Shown here piece by piece: positions 53,288 through 62,421 of a stretch of DNA of 64,000 nt (position 1 is the first letter of the stretch; every line of letters begins with the position of its first letter). Both the position numbers and the translations under genes were made by a program. The notes under the pieces were generated by a model. It was not told the origin of the DNA. It saw only the letters and a program-made list of their open reading frames with translations, and ran no database searches. Source of the DNA: Candidatus Merdisoma merdipullorum (GTDB lineage: Bacteria; Bacillota; Clostridia; Lachnospirales; Lachnospiraceae); NCBI GenBank assembly GCA_018715645.1, contig DVLE01000001.1:124001-188000 (forward strand), given 5' to 3'.

Positions 53288-55537
53288 ATGAAAAAACTAA
53301 TATCCCGCATCCATCAGCTCCCTGCAGCCGTGTCGGCTTTGCTCGCGGTTCTGGCCGCCGCCGTCCTGGCTCTCGTGATAGAAATTGGCGTCTTCCAGTT
53401 TTCGTTTTTCAGTCAGAATTTCGGAGACTATCCGGAGACGTCTCTTGATCTGTCCGCTATAGGCGAATGGAATGGAGAGGCCCTTGTACTCCTTCCCGAA
53501 AGTCCTACGGTTTCCTTCGACGATCTTGACCTGCCGGTCCGCAGCGTCACTGTGAGTACTCTGGGATCCTCCGAAGTCCTCTCCGGCACCATCAGCGTCT
53601 GTGACGAAGCCAGCCAGTACAAAACCGCAGGCGCCGGGAGCTTCCAGGTGAATCCCGGCGGAACACAGAATACCTTCACCGTAAGGCTGAACAGCCACGG
53701 CAATCTCTCCCGTCTGCGTATCACCTTCACGACCGAAGATCCGCAAGGGCTGAAGAATCCGATCTTTATCACATCGGTGACGCTGAACGCCAGACAGCCT
53801 TTTACGGTAAATAAGCTGCGCCTGCTTCTTATGACCGGTATCTTAGCTCTGCTTTTTCTTGTTCTGCGTTTCCGTCTTTACGCGCTGAATTACGATCCGG
53901 ATAAGAAGAGCTGCCGTCTTCTGAACCTGGGTACTCTGCTTCTCTGTCTTTTTATCTGCGCGGGCATCTGTTATGGACAGGATCCCTCGCATACCTTTCT
54001 GCGTCCTTACCCCACCCTTGAGGAGATCCGCTCTCCGGAGCTTATCGTAGACGCCTATATGCAGCAGCTTGACGCCTTTGAAAAGGGACAGATCGAGCTT
54101 GATCTGGACGTCGATCCTGCTCTGGACGAGCTTGAAAATCCTTATGACAGAGACGAACGGGACGCCAAGGAAGTCGCTTCTCACTGGGATCGGGCCTACT
54201 ATAACGGAAAATATTATTCCTACTTCGGCCTGTCTCCGCTCTTTATGGTATATTATCCGGTCTACCTTCTGACCGGTATGCTGCCGACAGCTTCTCTTTC
54301 CGGAATGCTGCTGTCAGCCTTTGCGATTCTGATGATTTTTGCGGCTATACATCAGTGTATCCGCCTGTTTTCTCCCCGTGCCAATCTTCTGCTCTTTCTC
54401 ACGGGAGAACTGGCAGTGATCTGCGGAGGCTTCGTCTATCTGATGCAGGCTTCCTCGCTGACCTTTTACTATCTGCCATCTTTGGCTGCCGCCGGCTGGC
54501 TGGCCGCTTTTATCGCCCTGGCCTGCCGGGCTTATACGGCCTGCCGCACGGTCTCCGAAGCTTCCGGAGGAGCGGCCTCTGAAGCACTGCCCGCTTCCTG
54601 CACTGCGTCTTCTGCTTCTTCCGGCGCTTCGCCTGCGGCCTGCCCTGCCTGGAAGAGGATTCTTCTCTTTGTGCTTTGCGGACTTTCCCTCGTGATGCTG
54701 GTACTCTCAAGGCCCAACGCGGCCCTTCTGGCTGCCGCCGTAGCTATCCCTCTGTTCCTGAGGATACTGCTGGACAAAGGGCTTACCTGGCGGCAGCGGC
54801 TTCTGGAAAGCGCCTGCCCGTTTCTGATTCCCGTGCTGATCGGCGCCGCAGGCATCATGTACTACAACTATATCCGCTTTGACTCTGTATTTGAGTTTGG
54901 CACCACCTGGCAAATTACGGTGAGCGACATTCGCTGGAACAAAGTGACTTTAAGCCTTCACCACTTTGGCTCCATGCTCTACCATTACTTTATCGAACCC
55001 TTCGATTACAAAGAGTTTTTTCCGTTCCTCCGGTTTACGACTGACCGCTGCGTAGATTTCGGAAATTATCTCTATCAGGAATACAGCGCGGGACTCTTTA
55101 CCATGCCGCTGAACTTCGGCGTCTTCCTGCTTGTTCCTCTCCTGGCTTCACGTAAAGCCAAAAAAGAGATTTGCGGACGGAACTTTCTGCAAAGCCTGGG
55201 GGCATATCACAAAGACACTTTAAAAAAGCAGATTTTTCTGCTGCTTCTCCTGGCGATTCTCGCTCTGGGCTACATGAACTTTATGGTAGGCGGAATCCAC
55301 ATCCGCTATGTGTGCGATCTGAGTCTGGCTTTCAGCCTCATCGCCTTCCTTCTTTTGCTCGATTACGTACACTTTGATCAGACAAGCTCTGCCCGTATTC
55401 TGTATGTAATCGTCCTCTGTCTTCTGCTTCTGACCATAGGACGGGGGGTCATGACTATCTTTGCAACTGAGAAGAACGACATCCTGAACAACAATCCAGA
55501 CTTCTATCTGAAGATCCGTCAGATCTTCCACGGATAA
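53288..55537 (+). CDS. Large polytopic membrane protein, GT-C-like, function unknown
   Basis: This 749-residue protein has an N-terminal membrane segment and an extracellular beta-rich domain (about 40-165). At least ten further membrane segments follow, with an extended soluble loop (about 235-305) rich in Asp/Glu. The layout resembles GT-C glycosyltransferases or YfhO-like proteins, but I see no decisive motif. A loop near residues 425-455 is a low-complexity Ala/Ser/Cys run (ASGGAASEALPASC...). It is divergent from marR. AAAGGAAAGGA lies upstream of the ATG with a long spacing. Confidence 0.7.
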   Translation: MKKLISRIHQLPAAVSALLAVLAAAVLALVIEIGVFQFSFFSQNFGDYPETSLDLSAIGEWNGEALVLLPESPTVSFDDLDLPVRSVTVSTLGSSEVLSGTISVCDEASQYKTAGAGSFQVNPGGTQNTFTVRLNSHGNLSRLRITFTTEDPQGLKNPIFITSVTLNARQPFTVNKLRLLLMTGILALLFLVLRFRLYALNYDPDKKSCRLLNLGTLLLCLFICAGICYGQDPSHTFLRPYPTLEEIRSPELIVDAYMQQLDAFEKGQIELDLDVDPALDELENPYDRDERDAKEVASHWDRAYYNGKYYSYFGLSPLFMVYYPVYLLTGMLPTASLSGMLLSAFAILMIFAAIHQCIRLFSPRANLLLFLTGELAVICGGFVYLMQASSLTFYYLPSLAAAGWLAAFIALACRAYTACRTVSEASGGAASEALPASCTASSASSGASPAACPAWKRILLFVLCGLSLVMLVLSRPNAALLAAAVAIPLFLRILLDKGLTWRQRLLESACPFLIPVLIGAAGIMYYNYIRFDSVFEFGTTWQITVSDIRWNKVTLSLHHFGSMLYHYFIEPFDYKEFFPFLRFTTDRCVDFGNYLYQEYSAGLFTMPLNFGVFLLVPLLASRKAKKEICGRNFLQSLGAYHKDTLKKQIFLLLLLAILALGYMNFMVGGIHIRYVCDLSLAFSLIAFLLLLDYVHFDQTSSARILYVIVLCLLLLTIGRGVMTIFATEKNDILNNNPDFYLKIRQIFHG

Positions 55538-55584
55538 CGAGAAGCCGTAAAAAGGGGTTGTCGGAAAATGGACAGCTCCAGACA

Positions 55585-55620
55585 GGAGCAGACGTGACTC
55601 GTGCGAGTCACGCCTGCTCC
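55585..55620. terminator. Strong hairpin after the membrane protein gene
   Basis: GGAGCAGACGTGACTCG pairs with CGAGTCACGCCTGCTCC (one mismatch) around a two-base loop, about 50 bases beyond the stop. TAAAATTTAT follows. It is probably a terminator, or an end of a lost mobile element. The flanking GGTTGTCG and CGACAACC are also inverted. Confidence 0.55.
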
Positions 55621-55698
55621 TAAAATTTATCCCCTAAAAAGAGAAAAAGATGGCTAACGACAACCATCTTTCTCTCCGTTCCATGTTATAATGGAACT

Positions 55699-55785
55699 AT
55701 GCTAAACAAAGATTATTATAACGACTTTTTTGAAATTGGGCAACAGAAAATTAACTTCAGTTTCGGAAGTTTGACAGTTCAATAA
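55699..55785 (+). pseudogene. Truncated ORF cut by the insertion sequence
   Basis: An ATG after a TATAAT-containing inverted repeat (GTTCCAT / ATGGAAC) opens a frame reading MLNKDYYNDFFEIGQQKINF, then runs into the left end of the IS and stops. It looks like the first 24 codons of a longer gene whose remainder is gone. The beginning recalls ISL3-type transposases, but this is a weak guess. No clear ribosome site is present. Confidence 0.4.
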
Positions 55786-57754
55786 ATCGAAAATCACTTG
55801 CAGGCCCCATAAAGCCTGTATTTTTTTGTCAAATTTTATGTAAATTATTGTAGCTATTTATGGCTGTATGTGGTATAATAGGGAAAGGAGGTACTTGCCA
55901 TGAAACTCACTGTTAGCAAATCCAAAAATTCCGCATCCTTTTATGTACAGAAAACTATCCGGAAACCCGATGGGAAAGTTACTACGGTCACCATTGAAAA
56001 GCTGGGCAACCTGACCGAGGTTACTGCCAAAGCCCGTGGAAAAGATCCTTATGTATGGGCCCAGGAATACGTCAACGAATTAAACCGTAAGGAGTACGAT
56101 GAAAATAGGGAAATCCTTGTCCGTTATTCTCCCTCTAAACTTCTTAAGAAGGGGGAGCAGAAGCTTTTTAACTGCGGCTATCTTTTCCTGCAGAAGATTT
56201 ATTATCAGTTGGGACTGGATAAGATCTGCCAGGATATTTCCGGCCGCCATCTGTTTGAATATGACCTGAATGATATCCTGTCAAAGCTGATCTATACCAG
56301 GATCCTCTTTCCATCTTCCAAACTGTCTTCCAACAAACAGGCGAAGAAACTAATTGAGCAGCCCTCCTTTGAACTTCATGATATTTACCGTTCGCTTTCT
56401 GTCCTTGCTAAAGAAAACGACTTTATCCAGGCACAACTCTATAAAAACAGTCAGAAAGTCATTGAACGGCGGAAAGACATCCTCTATTATGACTGCACGA
56501 ATTACTTCTTTGAACTGGAAGAAGCAGATGAACGCCGATATGGGAAATCCAAACAGCACCAGCCCCTCCCCATCGTAGGCATGGGATTATTCATGGACCA
56601 TGATGGCATTCCCTTAGCCTTTGACATCTATCCTGGGAACAAAAATGAACAGCCCACTTTGAAACCTCTGGAGAAAAAAGTGATACGGGATTACGGAATG
56701 GAACAGATCATTGTCTGTACAGATGCGGGTCTTTCTTCAAAGACAAACAGAAAGTTTAACGACAGGACCATTGATGGTGTGCAGATCCGCAGCTTTATCA
56801 CCACCCAGTCTGTAAAACAGCTTCCGGAATACCTCAAGGAGTTTGCGCTGAATCCGGAAGGATGGCATCTGCCAGGCTCTTCTGAAACCTTCTGCCTGGA
56901 TGAGATTGATGAAGAGACAGACTATCACAAGGTCTTTTATAAAGACCGTTGGATCAAAGAGGATCTTTCCCAAAGAAAAATAAAAAATGGGGAAAAACCT
57001 TTGGAACAGCATCTGATCGTCTCTTTTTCTCCAAAGTATAAAAACTATCAAAGAAAGATACGGAAAGGCCAAATCGATCGGGCACAGAAGCTGATTGACA
57101 GCGGGAACTATAAGCAGCGACCGAAAAACCAGAATGACCCTCACAGATTTATTGTGAGGGAAAAAGCGACAAAGGAGGGCGAAATCTGTTCGGAAGAACT
57201 GGTTTACCTGGATACAGATGCTATCCTGGAAGAAGAACGCTATGATGGTTTCTATGCCGTATGTACCAATCTGAACGACATGAGTGTAGATGAGATCGTA
57301 AAGATCAATAAGAAGCGCTGGGAGATTGAAGAATGTTTCCGGATCATGAAAACAGACTTTAAGGCACGACCAGTATATTTACAGACTGAGGATCATATCA
57401 AATCCCATTTCCTTACATGCTTTATTGCTCTTATGATCTACAGGATCCTTGAAAAAAAACTGAAGGAAACTTTTACCTGCGAAGAGATCATAGATACCCT
57501 GAGGAATATGTGGATGGCTCGTCCTGGAGAAAAGCTTGGATATACGCCGGTTTATACAAGGACTGACCTGACAGACTCACTTCATGAAACAGCAGGATTC
57601 CGTACAGACTATCAGATCATATCAGACATAAATATGCGAAAAATAATCCGTGAAACTAAGAAGAAAAAGTAATAATATATAGCTACATTTTAGGTTATAA
57701 AAAAGTCCGTAGAAAGCTTGATTTAAAGGCTATCTACGGACTTATACTGTCAAA
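55770..57754 (+). mobile_element. IS1634-type insertion sequence
   Basis: A single transposase gene is bounded by short terminal inverted repeats TTTGACAGT and ACTGTCAAA, giving 1,985 bp, normal for IS1634-family elements. Just inside the left end is a terminator-like hairpin (CAGGC / GCCTG then TATTTTTTT, 55801-55827) that would stop read-in. Just inside the right end is AAGTCCGTAGA / TCTACGGACTT. No target duplication is obvious, and the flanks belong to different broken genes. Confidence 0.8.
55900..57672 (+). CDS. IS1634-family (IS4 superfamily) transposase
   Basis: This full-length 590-residue DDE transposase appears intact. The acidic triad candidates are Asp in YYDCTNYFFELEE near residue 202, Asp in IVCTDAGLSSKTN near residue 274, and Glu in the Y-(2)R-(3)E-type region KKRWEIEECFRIMKTDF near residue 475. 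The N-terminal SFYVQKTIRKPDGKVTTVTI is shared by the family. A TATAAT box and AAAGGAGG precede the ATG. With no frameshift or stop it may still be active. Confidence 0.93.
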   Translation: MKLTVSKSKNSASFYVQKTIRKPDGKVTTVTIEKLGNLTEVTAKARGKDPYVWAQEYVNELNRKEYDENREILVRYSPSKLLKKGEQKLFNCGYLFLQKIYYQLGLDKICQDISGRHLFEYDLNDILSKLIYTRILFPSSKLSSNKQAKKLIEQPSFELHDIYRSLSVLAKENDFIQAQLYKNSQKVIERRKDILYYDCTNYFFELEEADERRYGKSKQHQPLPIVGMGLFMDHDGIPLAFDIYPGNKNEQPTLKPLEKKVIRDYGMEQIIVCTDAGLSSKTNRKFNDRTIDGVQIRSFITTQSVKQLPEYLKEFALNPEGWHLPGSSETFCLDEIDEETDYHKVFYKDRWIKEDLSQRKIKNGEKPLEQHLIVSFSPKYKNYQRKIRKGQIDRAQKLIDSGNYKQRPKNQNDPHRFIVREKATKEGEICSEELVYLDTDAILEEERYDGFYAVCTNLNDMSVDEIVKINKKRWEIEECFRIMKTDFKARPVYLQTEDHIKSHFLTCFIALMIYRILEKKLKETFTCEEIIDTLRNMWMARPGEKLGYTPVYTRTDLTDSLHETAGFRTDYQIISDINMRKIIRETKKKK

Positions 57755-57921
57755 GATGGGAGAAAAAGAAGATCAAAGCCGGCGTATCTCCTGTCCCGGA
57801 GCAGCTCCTTCCCGTCGGAGCAAACCAGCAGCTCCTGGGCTTCCTCCGTAAAATACCGGTTCAGGCATTCCAGAAGATATGCCGCATCGGCTTTGGTATC
57901 GTCGCAGATTATAATTTTCAT
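57742..57921 (-). pseudogene. Response-regulator N-terminus truncated by the IS
   Basis: The minus strand encodes MKIIICDDTKADAAYLLECL and continues to RRYAGFDLLFL, a typical receiver start of a LytR/AlgR-type regulator with its acidic pair (CDD). The IS right end joins exactly where the phosphoacceptor Asp should follow, and the frame stops 5 codons later inside the IS. The rest of the gene is not found on the other side of the IS, so a deletion or rearrangement went with the insertion. A GGGAGG site precedes the ATG. Confidence 0.75.
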
Positions 57922-58049
57922 CGGGCATGCCTCCCTTTCATAGTGTATCTTATCATATCACGACTCCATTTTACAAGAATACACCTTCCTCTGCGAAGCA
58001 TATACCCTCAGTTGACAAGGACACACACGCCCAGGCTATCTCCGAAAAC

Positions 58050-58080
58050 AAAAAAAGAACCTCTGTCTCCAGAGATTCTT
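58050..58080 (-). terminator. Terminator of tRNA-Pro
   Basis: On the minus strand AGAATCTCTG-GAGA-CAGAGGTTCT is followed by seven T residues (TTTTTTTG), directly behind the tRNA gene. Confidence 0.85.
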
Positions 58081-58086
58081 TCTGCG

Positions 58087-58160
<74 letters not shown>

Positions 58161-58284
58161 CCGTGCTGTTCTTGCTGTCAGCAGTGAATATAATATCATA
58201 TTATTCTATGTTTGTCCAGCACAAAATTACAAATTCTACATTTTTTTCTGATACATTGTTACTGTTCGCATTCCATTTGCCGTG

Positions 58285-59352
58285 TCATAGCTCCGAAACT
58301 CTGCTGAGCTTTTCTGCATCAGCCGTGTCCACCTGTCTCCAAAGCTCCTGTACGAGAAGCACCGAAAGCGGTCCCAGAATAATCCCGCCAAAGCCATAGA
58401 GCTTTACGCCTGCATACACGCTGGCAAGTATGACAACCGGAAGGATTCCCAGCCGTCCGCCGATCAGTTTAGGCTCCAGAAGTTCTCTTGCCAGCACGCA
58501 TACGCCATAAGTCACGGCGAGAACCAGCGCCGCAAAAAAGCGCTTTTGCAGCACAAGAATGATAATCCAGGGCAGAAATACCGTTCCTGTCCCGAACACA
58601 GGCAGCGCATCCAGAAAGCCCGTAGCGATGCCTGCAGGAATCGGATTGGATACCGTTCCTGACAGCCAGATTCCGGCTGTACACAGCACCATGACGATCC
58701 CCATAATGATGCACTGCGCCCGCAGATACCCTCCCACAGAGCGCAGGATCCCACGGATTACAGATACTGTCTGCTCGTAGAGCGGCCATCTCTTCCCCAT
58801 TTCCCTTATTCTTTCAAAATCAGAGGCCATGAGAAGCACTGCAACGCCCGTGACCAGGATCGCGGCTCCCCAGGAGCCCGCGTTTTTCAGAATTTCCCAG
58901 GAGCCTCCAAAGGCACCGGGAAGAATGTTCTGGCGGGCGTGATCGCGAAACACATTGAGCTGCTCCGTCACGAATACGCGCACATCTTCTGAGTCCAGGT
59001 GCATCAGTTCACCGATCCCATCACAGCATTCATACAGAAATTTTTCCGCCTGTCCCGGATGACCGAGCCTTTCCACAAGCCACTGCGCCAGATTTCCGGC
59101 TGCCTTTCCCAGCCAGAAGATCCCCGTTGCCAGAAGCGCCGTAAACAGAAGCAGAAAAACGGCCATTACAAAAGGAGGACGAATGCGGAGCCGTCTTTTC
59201 GTCCATTTGAGCAGAGGCCAGCACCAGCAAACCAGCAATCCGGCAATAAAAAAAGGAACCAAAAGCGGCACCAGGTACTTCATTCCCAGGTAGACTCCAG
59301 CTAAGATTCCGATTTTTTTCCAAAGCGTCTGATTTTTTTGTATCCAGTCCAC
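58285..59352 (-). CDS. AI-2E family transporter / YtvI-like membrane protein
   Basis: This membrane protein of about 355 residues has some seven or eight hydrophobic segments. The N-terminal YLGMKYLVPLLVPFFIAGLL and the conserved later segment DALPVFGTGTVFLPWIIIL, followed by LEPKLIGGRLGILP, mark the AI-2E/PerM/YtvI superfamily. YtvI-type members in spore formers are linked to sporulation. I favour a GTG start following GGAGGGAGAGGA; an ATG 12 codons upstream has no ribosome site. The substrate is unknown. Confidence 0.82.
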   Translation of the reverse strand: MDWIQKNQTLWKKIGILAGVYLGMKYLVPLLVPFFIAGLLVCWCWPLLKWTKRRLRIRPPFVMAVFLLLFTALLATGIFWLGKAAGNLAQWLVERLGHPGQAEKFLYECCDGIGELMHLDSEDVRVFVTEQLNVFRDHARQNILPGAFGGSWEILKNAGSWGAAILVTGVAVLLMASDFERIREMGKRWPLYEQTVSVIRGILRSVGGYLRAQCIIMGIVMVLCTAGIWLSGTVSNPIPAGIATGFLDALPVFGTGTVFLPWIIILVLQKRFFAALVLAVTYGVCVLARELLEPKLIGGRLGILPVVILASVYAGVKLYGFGGIILGPLSVLLVQELWRQVDTADAEKLSRVSEL

Positions 59353-59560
59353 AGGCAGTCCTCTCCCTCCAGCTATTCCTTGTTCCATACCGCAGTCTTT
59401 GGCGGTATAGACGAAAACCCGGCCTCAGACGGCCGCGCCTTCCTTGAGGTTAGTATCTGCAAGGGAGAGCTTTTTACCCTGTTACATTCATCCAGTCCTG
59501 CGCTTTTGGAGATAGCCGCTTCTCTCAGGATGCGCGCAATCCGGCAAAATTTTCTGTGGA

Positions 59561-60325
59561 TTATCTTGTGGATAAAAAGGGGAAAAACGCGGGATTTTGT
59601 GGTTTCACCTCGAATTTCATCCATTTCTTTGTGGATGGATGACGAAACCGCAGGCGGTATGCACAGAGCGCCGGAAAAGAGTTATCCACATTATCCACAT
59701 GGTTTTCGACATTTCCCGCTCCATATTTATGATCGCCTGCAAGCGGCGTCCCCATACCTGCCATCTGCACGCGGATCTGATGGTGCCGCCCTGTCTCAAG
59801 CCTGATTTCTACCAGTTCTCTCTGTCCCCTTCTCTCCAAAACGCGGTACCGGAGAACTGCCTTTTTGGCTCCCGGATAATCCTTTGAAACGACCTCCGAG
59901 CGGTTTTCTTTTCCGTTCCTGTACAGAAAATCCACGCATTCTGTCCAGTTATCCACCAATTTTTCCACATTTTCGGGTAGTTTTCCACATATATTCTGTC
60001 TTTTGCAGGTATCCACATCCCGCTTATCCACAATCTCGCGAACGGCCAGATAGGTCTTTTCCATTTCCCGCTGTGCCGACTGACCGCTAAGGGCCGCTGC
60101 TGCCTGCGGCGTCAGAGCAAACGCCACCAGTCCCTCCACGGGCTGATCGATCCTGTGGACGATGCCCAGATACGGCGCGCCCTTTCCCGGATGTTTCTCA
60201 AACAGATAATTTTTCAGCAGACTCTCACAGTCCTTTGCGCCCACGCGGGCGCTCTGAACGGGAACACCCGCTGGCTTGTACAGAACCAGCAGGTGCTTAT
60301 CCTCATATACGATATTCAGCTTCAT
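59561..60325 (-). CDS. RluA-family RNA pseudouridine synthase
   Basis: This 254-residue enzyme isomerises uridine to pseudouridine in RNA. The catalytic Asp lies in GIVHRIDQPVEG, where the common HRLDRxTSG reads HRIDQPVEG. VLYKPAGVPVQS and LETGRHHQIRVQMA are the other family motifs. It lacks an S4 domain. It starts 3 bases after the pgi stop with no clear ribosome site, so it is probably translated by coupling. The target RNA (rRNA or tRNA) cannot be read from the sequence. Confidence 0.9.
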   Translation of the reverse strand: MKLNIVYEDKHLLVLYKPAGVPVQSARVGAKDCESLLKNYLFEKHPGKGAPYLGIVHRIDQPVEGLVAFALTPQAAAALSGQSAQREMEKTYLAVREIVDKRDVDTCKRQNICGKLPENVEKLVDNWTECVDFLYRNGKENRSEVVSKDYPGAKKAVLRYRVLERRGQRELVEIRLETGRHHQIRVQMAGMGTPLAGDHKYGAGNVENHVDNVDNSFPALCAYRLRFRHPSTKKWMKFEVKPQNPAFFPFLSTR

Positions 60326-60328
60326 CGT

Positions 60329-61678
60329 TTACAGTCTTTTGAGAAGCTCCTCGCGCTCCTTCTCATAGCCAGGCTTTCCAAGCAAAGCAAACATATTCTT
60401 CTTGTAGGCCTCCACTCCGGGCTGGTTGAACGGATTCACGCCAAGGATATATCCGCTGATGCCTACCGCAAACTCAAAGAAATAGAAAAGCTGGCCCAGG
60501 CAGTACTCGTCCTGGCAGGGGATGTCCACGCGCAGATTCGGAACATTGCCGTCCGTATGAGCCAAAACCGTTCCGTTCATCGCGTTCTTATTTACAAAGT
60601 CCACGGTCTTTCCGGCCAGATAATTCAGACCATCCAGATCCACCGCTTCCTCCTGGATCGTGATCTCTGCCGGACTTTCCACAATATTCAGAACCGTCTC
60701 AAACATATTGCGGGCTCCATCCTGAATCATCTGTCCCATGGAATGCAGATCCGTGGAAAGATCTACGGCCGCCGGGAAGATTCCCTTCTGATCCTTGCCC
60801 TCGCTCTCTCCGTAGAGCTGCTTCCACCACTCGGAGACATAATGCATACTGGGCTCATAATTTGCCAGGACCTCGATCACCTTGCCCTTGCGCAGCAGAA
60901 TATTGCGGATCGCCGCGTACTGCATCGCGCTGTTCTCCTCAAAAGGAGCGTTCAGCGCTTCTTCTCTGGCCGCCGCTGTCCCGTCCATCAGCTTCTGGAT
61001 GTCAGCGCCGCTCACCGCGATCGGAAGAAGCCCCACAGCCGTAGTCACGGAGAAGCGTCCGCCCACATTGTCGGGAATCACGAAGGTCTCATAGCCCTTC
61101 TCGTCGGCCAGCTTCTTCAGAGCTCCTCTGGCCTTGTCCGTCGTCGCATAGATTCTCTTTGCAGCCTCGGCTTCGCCGTATTTCTTCTCCAGCATCTCCT
61201 TAAAGATACGGAAGGCAATCGCAGGCTCCGTCGTCGTGCCGGATTTGGAAATCACGTTTACAGAAAAATCTCTGTCTCCGATGACGTCCATCAGATCCTT
61301 CATATACTTGCTGCTGATGCTGTTCCCCACAAAATAGATTTCCGGCGCTTTGCGCACCTCCTTGGAAACCACATTGAAAAAGCTGTGCTTCAGAAACTCG
61401 ATGGCCGCTCTGGCTCCCAGGTAAGAGCCTCCGATACCGATCACAAGGAGAACCTCAGAGTCGCTGCGGATCTTCTCCGCCGCCTTCTGGATTCTTGCAA
61501 ATTCTTCCTTATCATAATTTACAGGGAGATCCACCCAGCCAATAAAGTCGTTTCCGGCTCCCTTGCCTGACACAAGAAGCTCCTTTGCGTTCTCTGCAAT
61601 GACCGCCATGCTCTGGATCTCATTCTCGCCGATTACATTCAGTGCCTTGGAATAGTCAAATGAAATCTTATTGCTCAT
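60329..61678 (-). CDS. pgi: Glucose-6-phosphate isomerase
   Basis: This glycolytic enzyme interconverts glucose-6-P and fructose-6-P, 449 residues, the compact Firmicutes form. The sugar-phosphate-binding part is [18 protein letters not shown], then [18 protein letters not shown] and [17 protein letters not shown]. The active-site C-terminal region contains [18 protein letters not shown] and the late lysine segment [26 protein letters not shown] precedes the ATG. It provides fructose-6-P for manA in this cell, though it is not in the same operon. Confidence 0.96.
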   Translation of the reverse strand: MSNKISFDYSKALNVIGENEIQSMAVIAENAKELLVSGKGAGNDFIGWVDLPVNYDKEEFARIQKAAEKIRSDSEVLLVIGIGGSYLGARAAIEFLKHSFFNVVSKEVRKAPEIYFVGNSISSKYMKDLMDVIGDRDFSVNVISKSGTTTEPAIAFRIFKEMLEKKYGEAEAAKRIYATTDKARGALKKLADEKGYETFVIPDNVGGRFSVTTAVGLLPIAVSGADIQKLMDGTAAAREEALNAPFEENSAMQYAAIRNILLRKGKVIEVLANYEPSMHYVSEWWKQLYGESEGKDQKGIFPAAVDLSTDLHSMGQMIQDGARNMFETVLNIVESPAEITIQEEAVDLDGLNYLAGKTVDFVNKNAMNGTVLAHTDGNVPNLRVDIPCQDEYCLGQLFYFFEFAVGISGYILGVNPFNQPGVEAYKKNMFALLGKPGYEKEREELLKRL

Positions 61679-61806
61679 TTTCTTTTCTTCCTTTCTTCGC
61701 GCCGGCTCATGCCGTCTCTTTTTTTATTCTAGCAAAAGCTCCCATATGAATCAAGTTCCTGCCTGAAAAATATTATATCTTTACAAAAACTTACCCTGAC
61801 ATGTAA

Positions 61807-61920
61807 ATGGAGTTTTATGAAGTAATCAATACGAAAAGAGGCTTTCGTCAGTTTGAGAACAGAGGGATTCCCGGAGATATTTTAGAGAGACAAGTGGTAA
61901 TTACGAAAAAATACTTGTAA
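61807..61920 (+). pseudogene. Nitroreductase N-terminal remnant
   Basis: A 37-codon frame begins MEFYEVINTKRGFRQFENRG and continues with IPGDILERQV, the standard opening of nitroreductase-family flavoproteins (compare MEFYEVVKTRRSIR). It then reads a few unrelated codons and stops. The body of the enzyme is missing, so it is debris of a deleted gene. No convincing ribosome site is present. Confidence 0.55.
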
Positions 61921-61923
61921 CTG

Positions 61924-62244
61924 TTATCCCAAAAATTCTGTCAGCACCTCGTCCAGCACCTGTTCCTCCGACGCATTCAAAGTCATGCCTCTGGTCTTTC
62001 TTCCCTGCTCCTGACTTCTCTCCTCCGTTTCCTCCCGGCTTCTCTGCTGCTCTCTCTCCCGCTCCTTCTGCTCCTCCTCCTGAAAATTCGGAAAGGTCTC
62101 CGATGCACGCCCGCTTAGATTTCTGCGCAGAAGCTCCCGCTTATTTTCTCTTACAATCATCGCGATCTCCCTTATCTCCGCCCACAGATAGAGCAGAATC
62201 ACCAGAAGCACCGCCCATGCAAATATGATAAACACCCGAAACAT
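61924..62244 (-). CDS. Small membrane-anchored protein of unknown function
   Basis: This 106-residue protein has one N-terminal membrane segment (FIIFAWAVLLVILLYLW), then a charged, probably coiled-coil cytoplasmic part, with residues about 56-85 almost entirely Glu, Gln, Arg and Lys. It ends in an amphipathic helix NASEEQVLDEVLTEFLG. GGGGAGGAA lies before the ATG, and the codon pattern fits a real gene. I do not recognise a family. It lies between mtnN and pgi on the same strand. Confidence 0.65.
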   Translation of the reverse strand: MFRVFIIFAWAVLLVILLYLWAEIREIAMIVRENKRELLRRNLSGRASETFPNFQEEEQKEREREQQRSREETEERSQEQGRKTRGMTLNASEEQVLDEVLTEFLG

Positions 62245-62421
62245 CCAATTCCTCCCCGCTTGTCCGTTATTATTTTCCAGATTCTTTCTCTATTATACTC
62301 GTATCAGCCGGGAATAAAAAGAGCGGGCGTTCGCCAGAATCCTTCAGCTTCTGACAAACTTCCCGCTTATCTCCCGTCTTTTCCATTTTTTACGCAACTG
62401 TTCCATCCTTTCACAGAAAAC

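Noticed and set aside
55556..55698. GGTTGTCG/CGACAACC and GTTCCAT/ATGGAAC inverted repeats as ends of a second IS
   Set aside because: No transposase beyond the 24-codon fragment and no matching distal end could be found, so the boundaries are not supportable.
60155..61570. A 471-codon open frame on the plus strand opposite pgi
   Set aside because: It is antisense to an unmistakable glucose-6-phosphate isomerase, has no ribosome site or family resemblance, and arises from the codon bias of the real gene.
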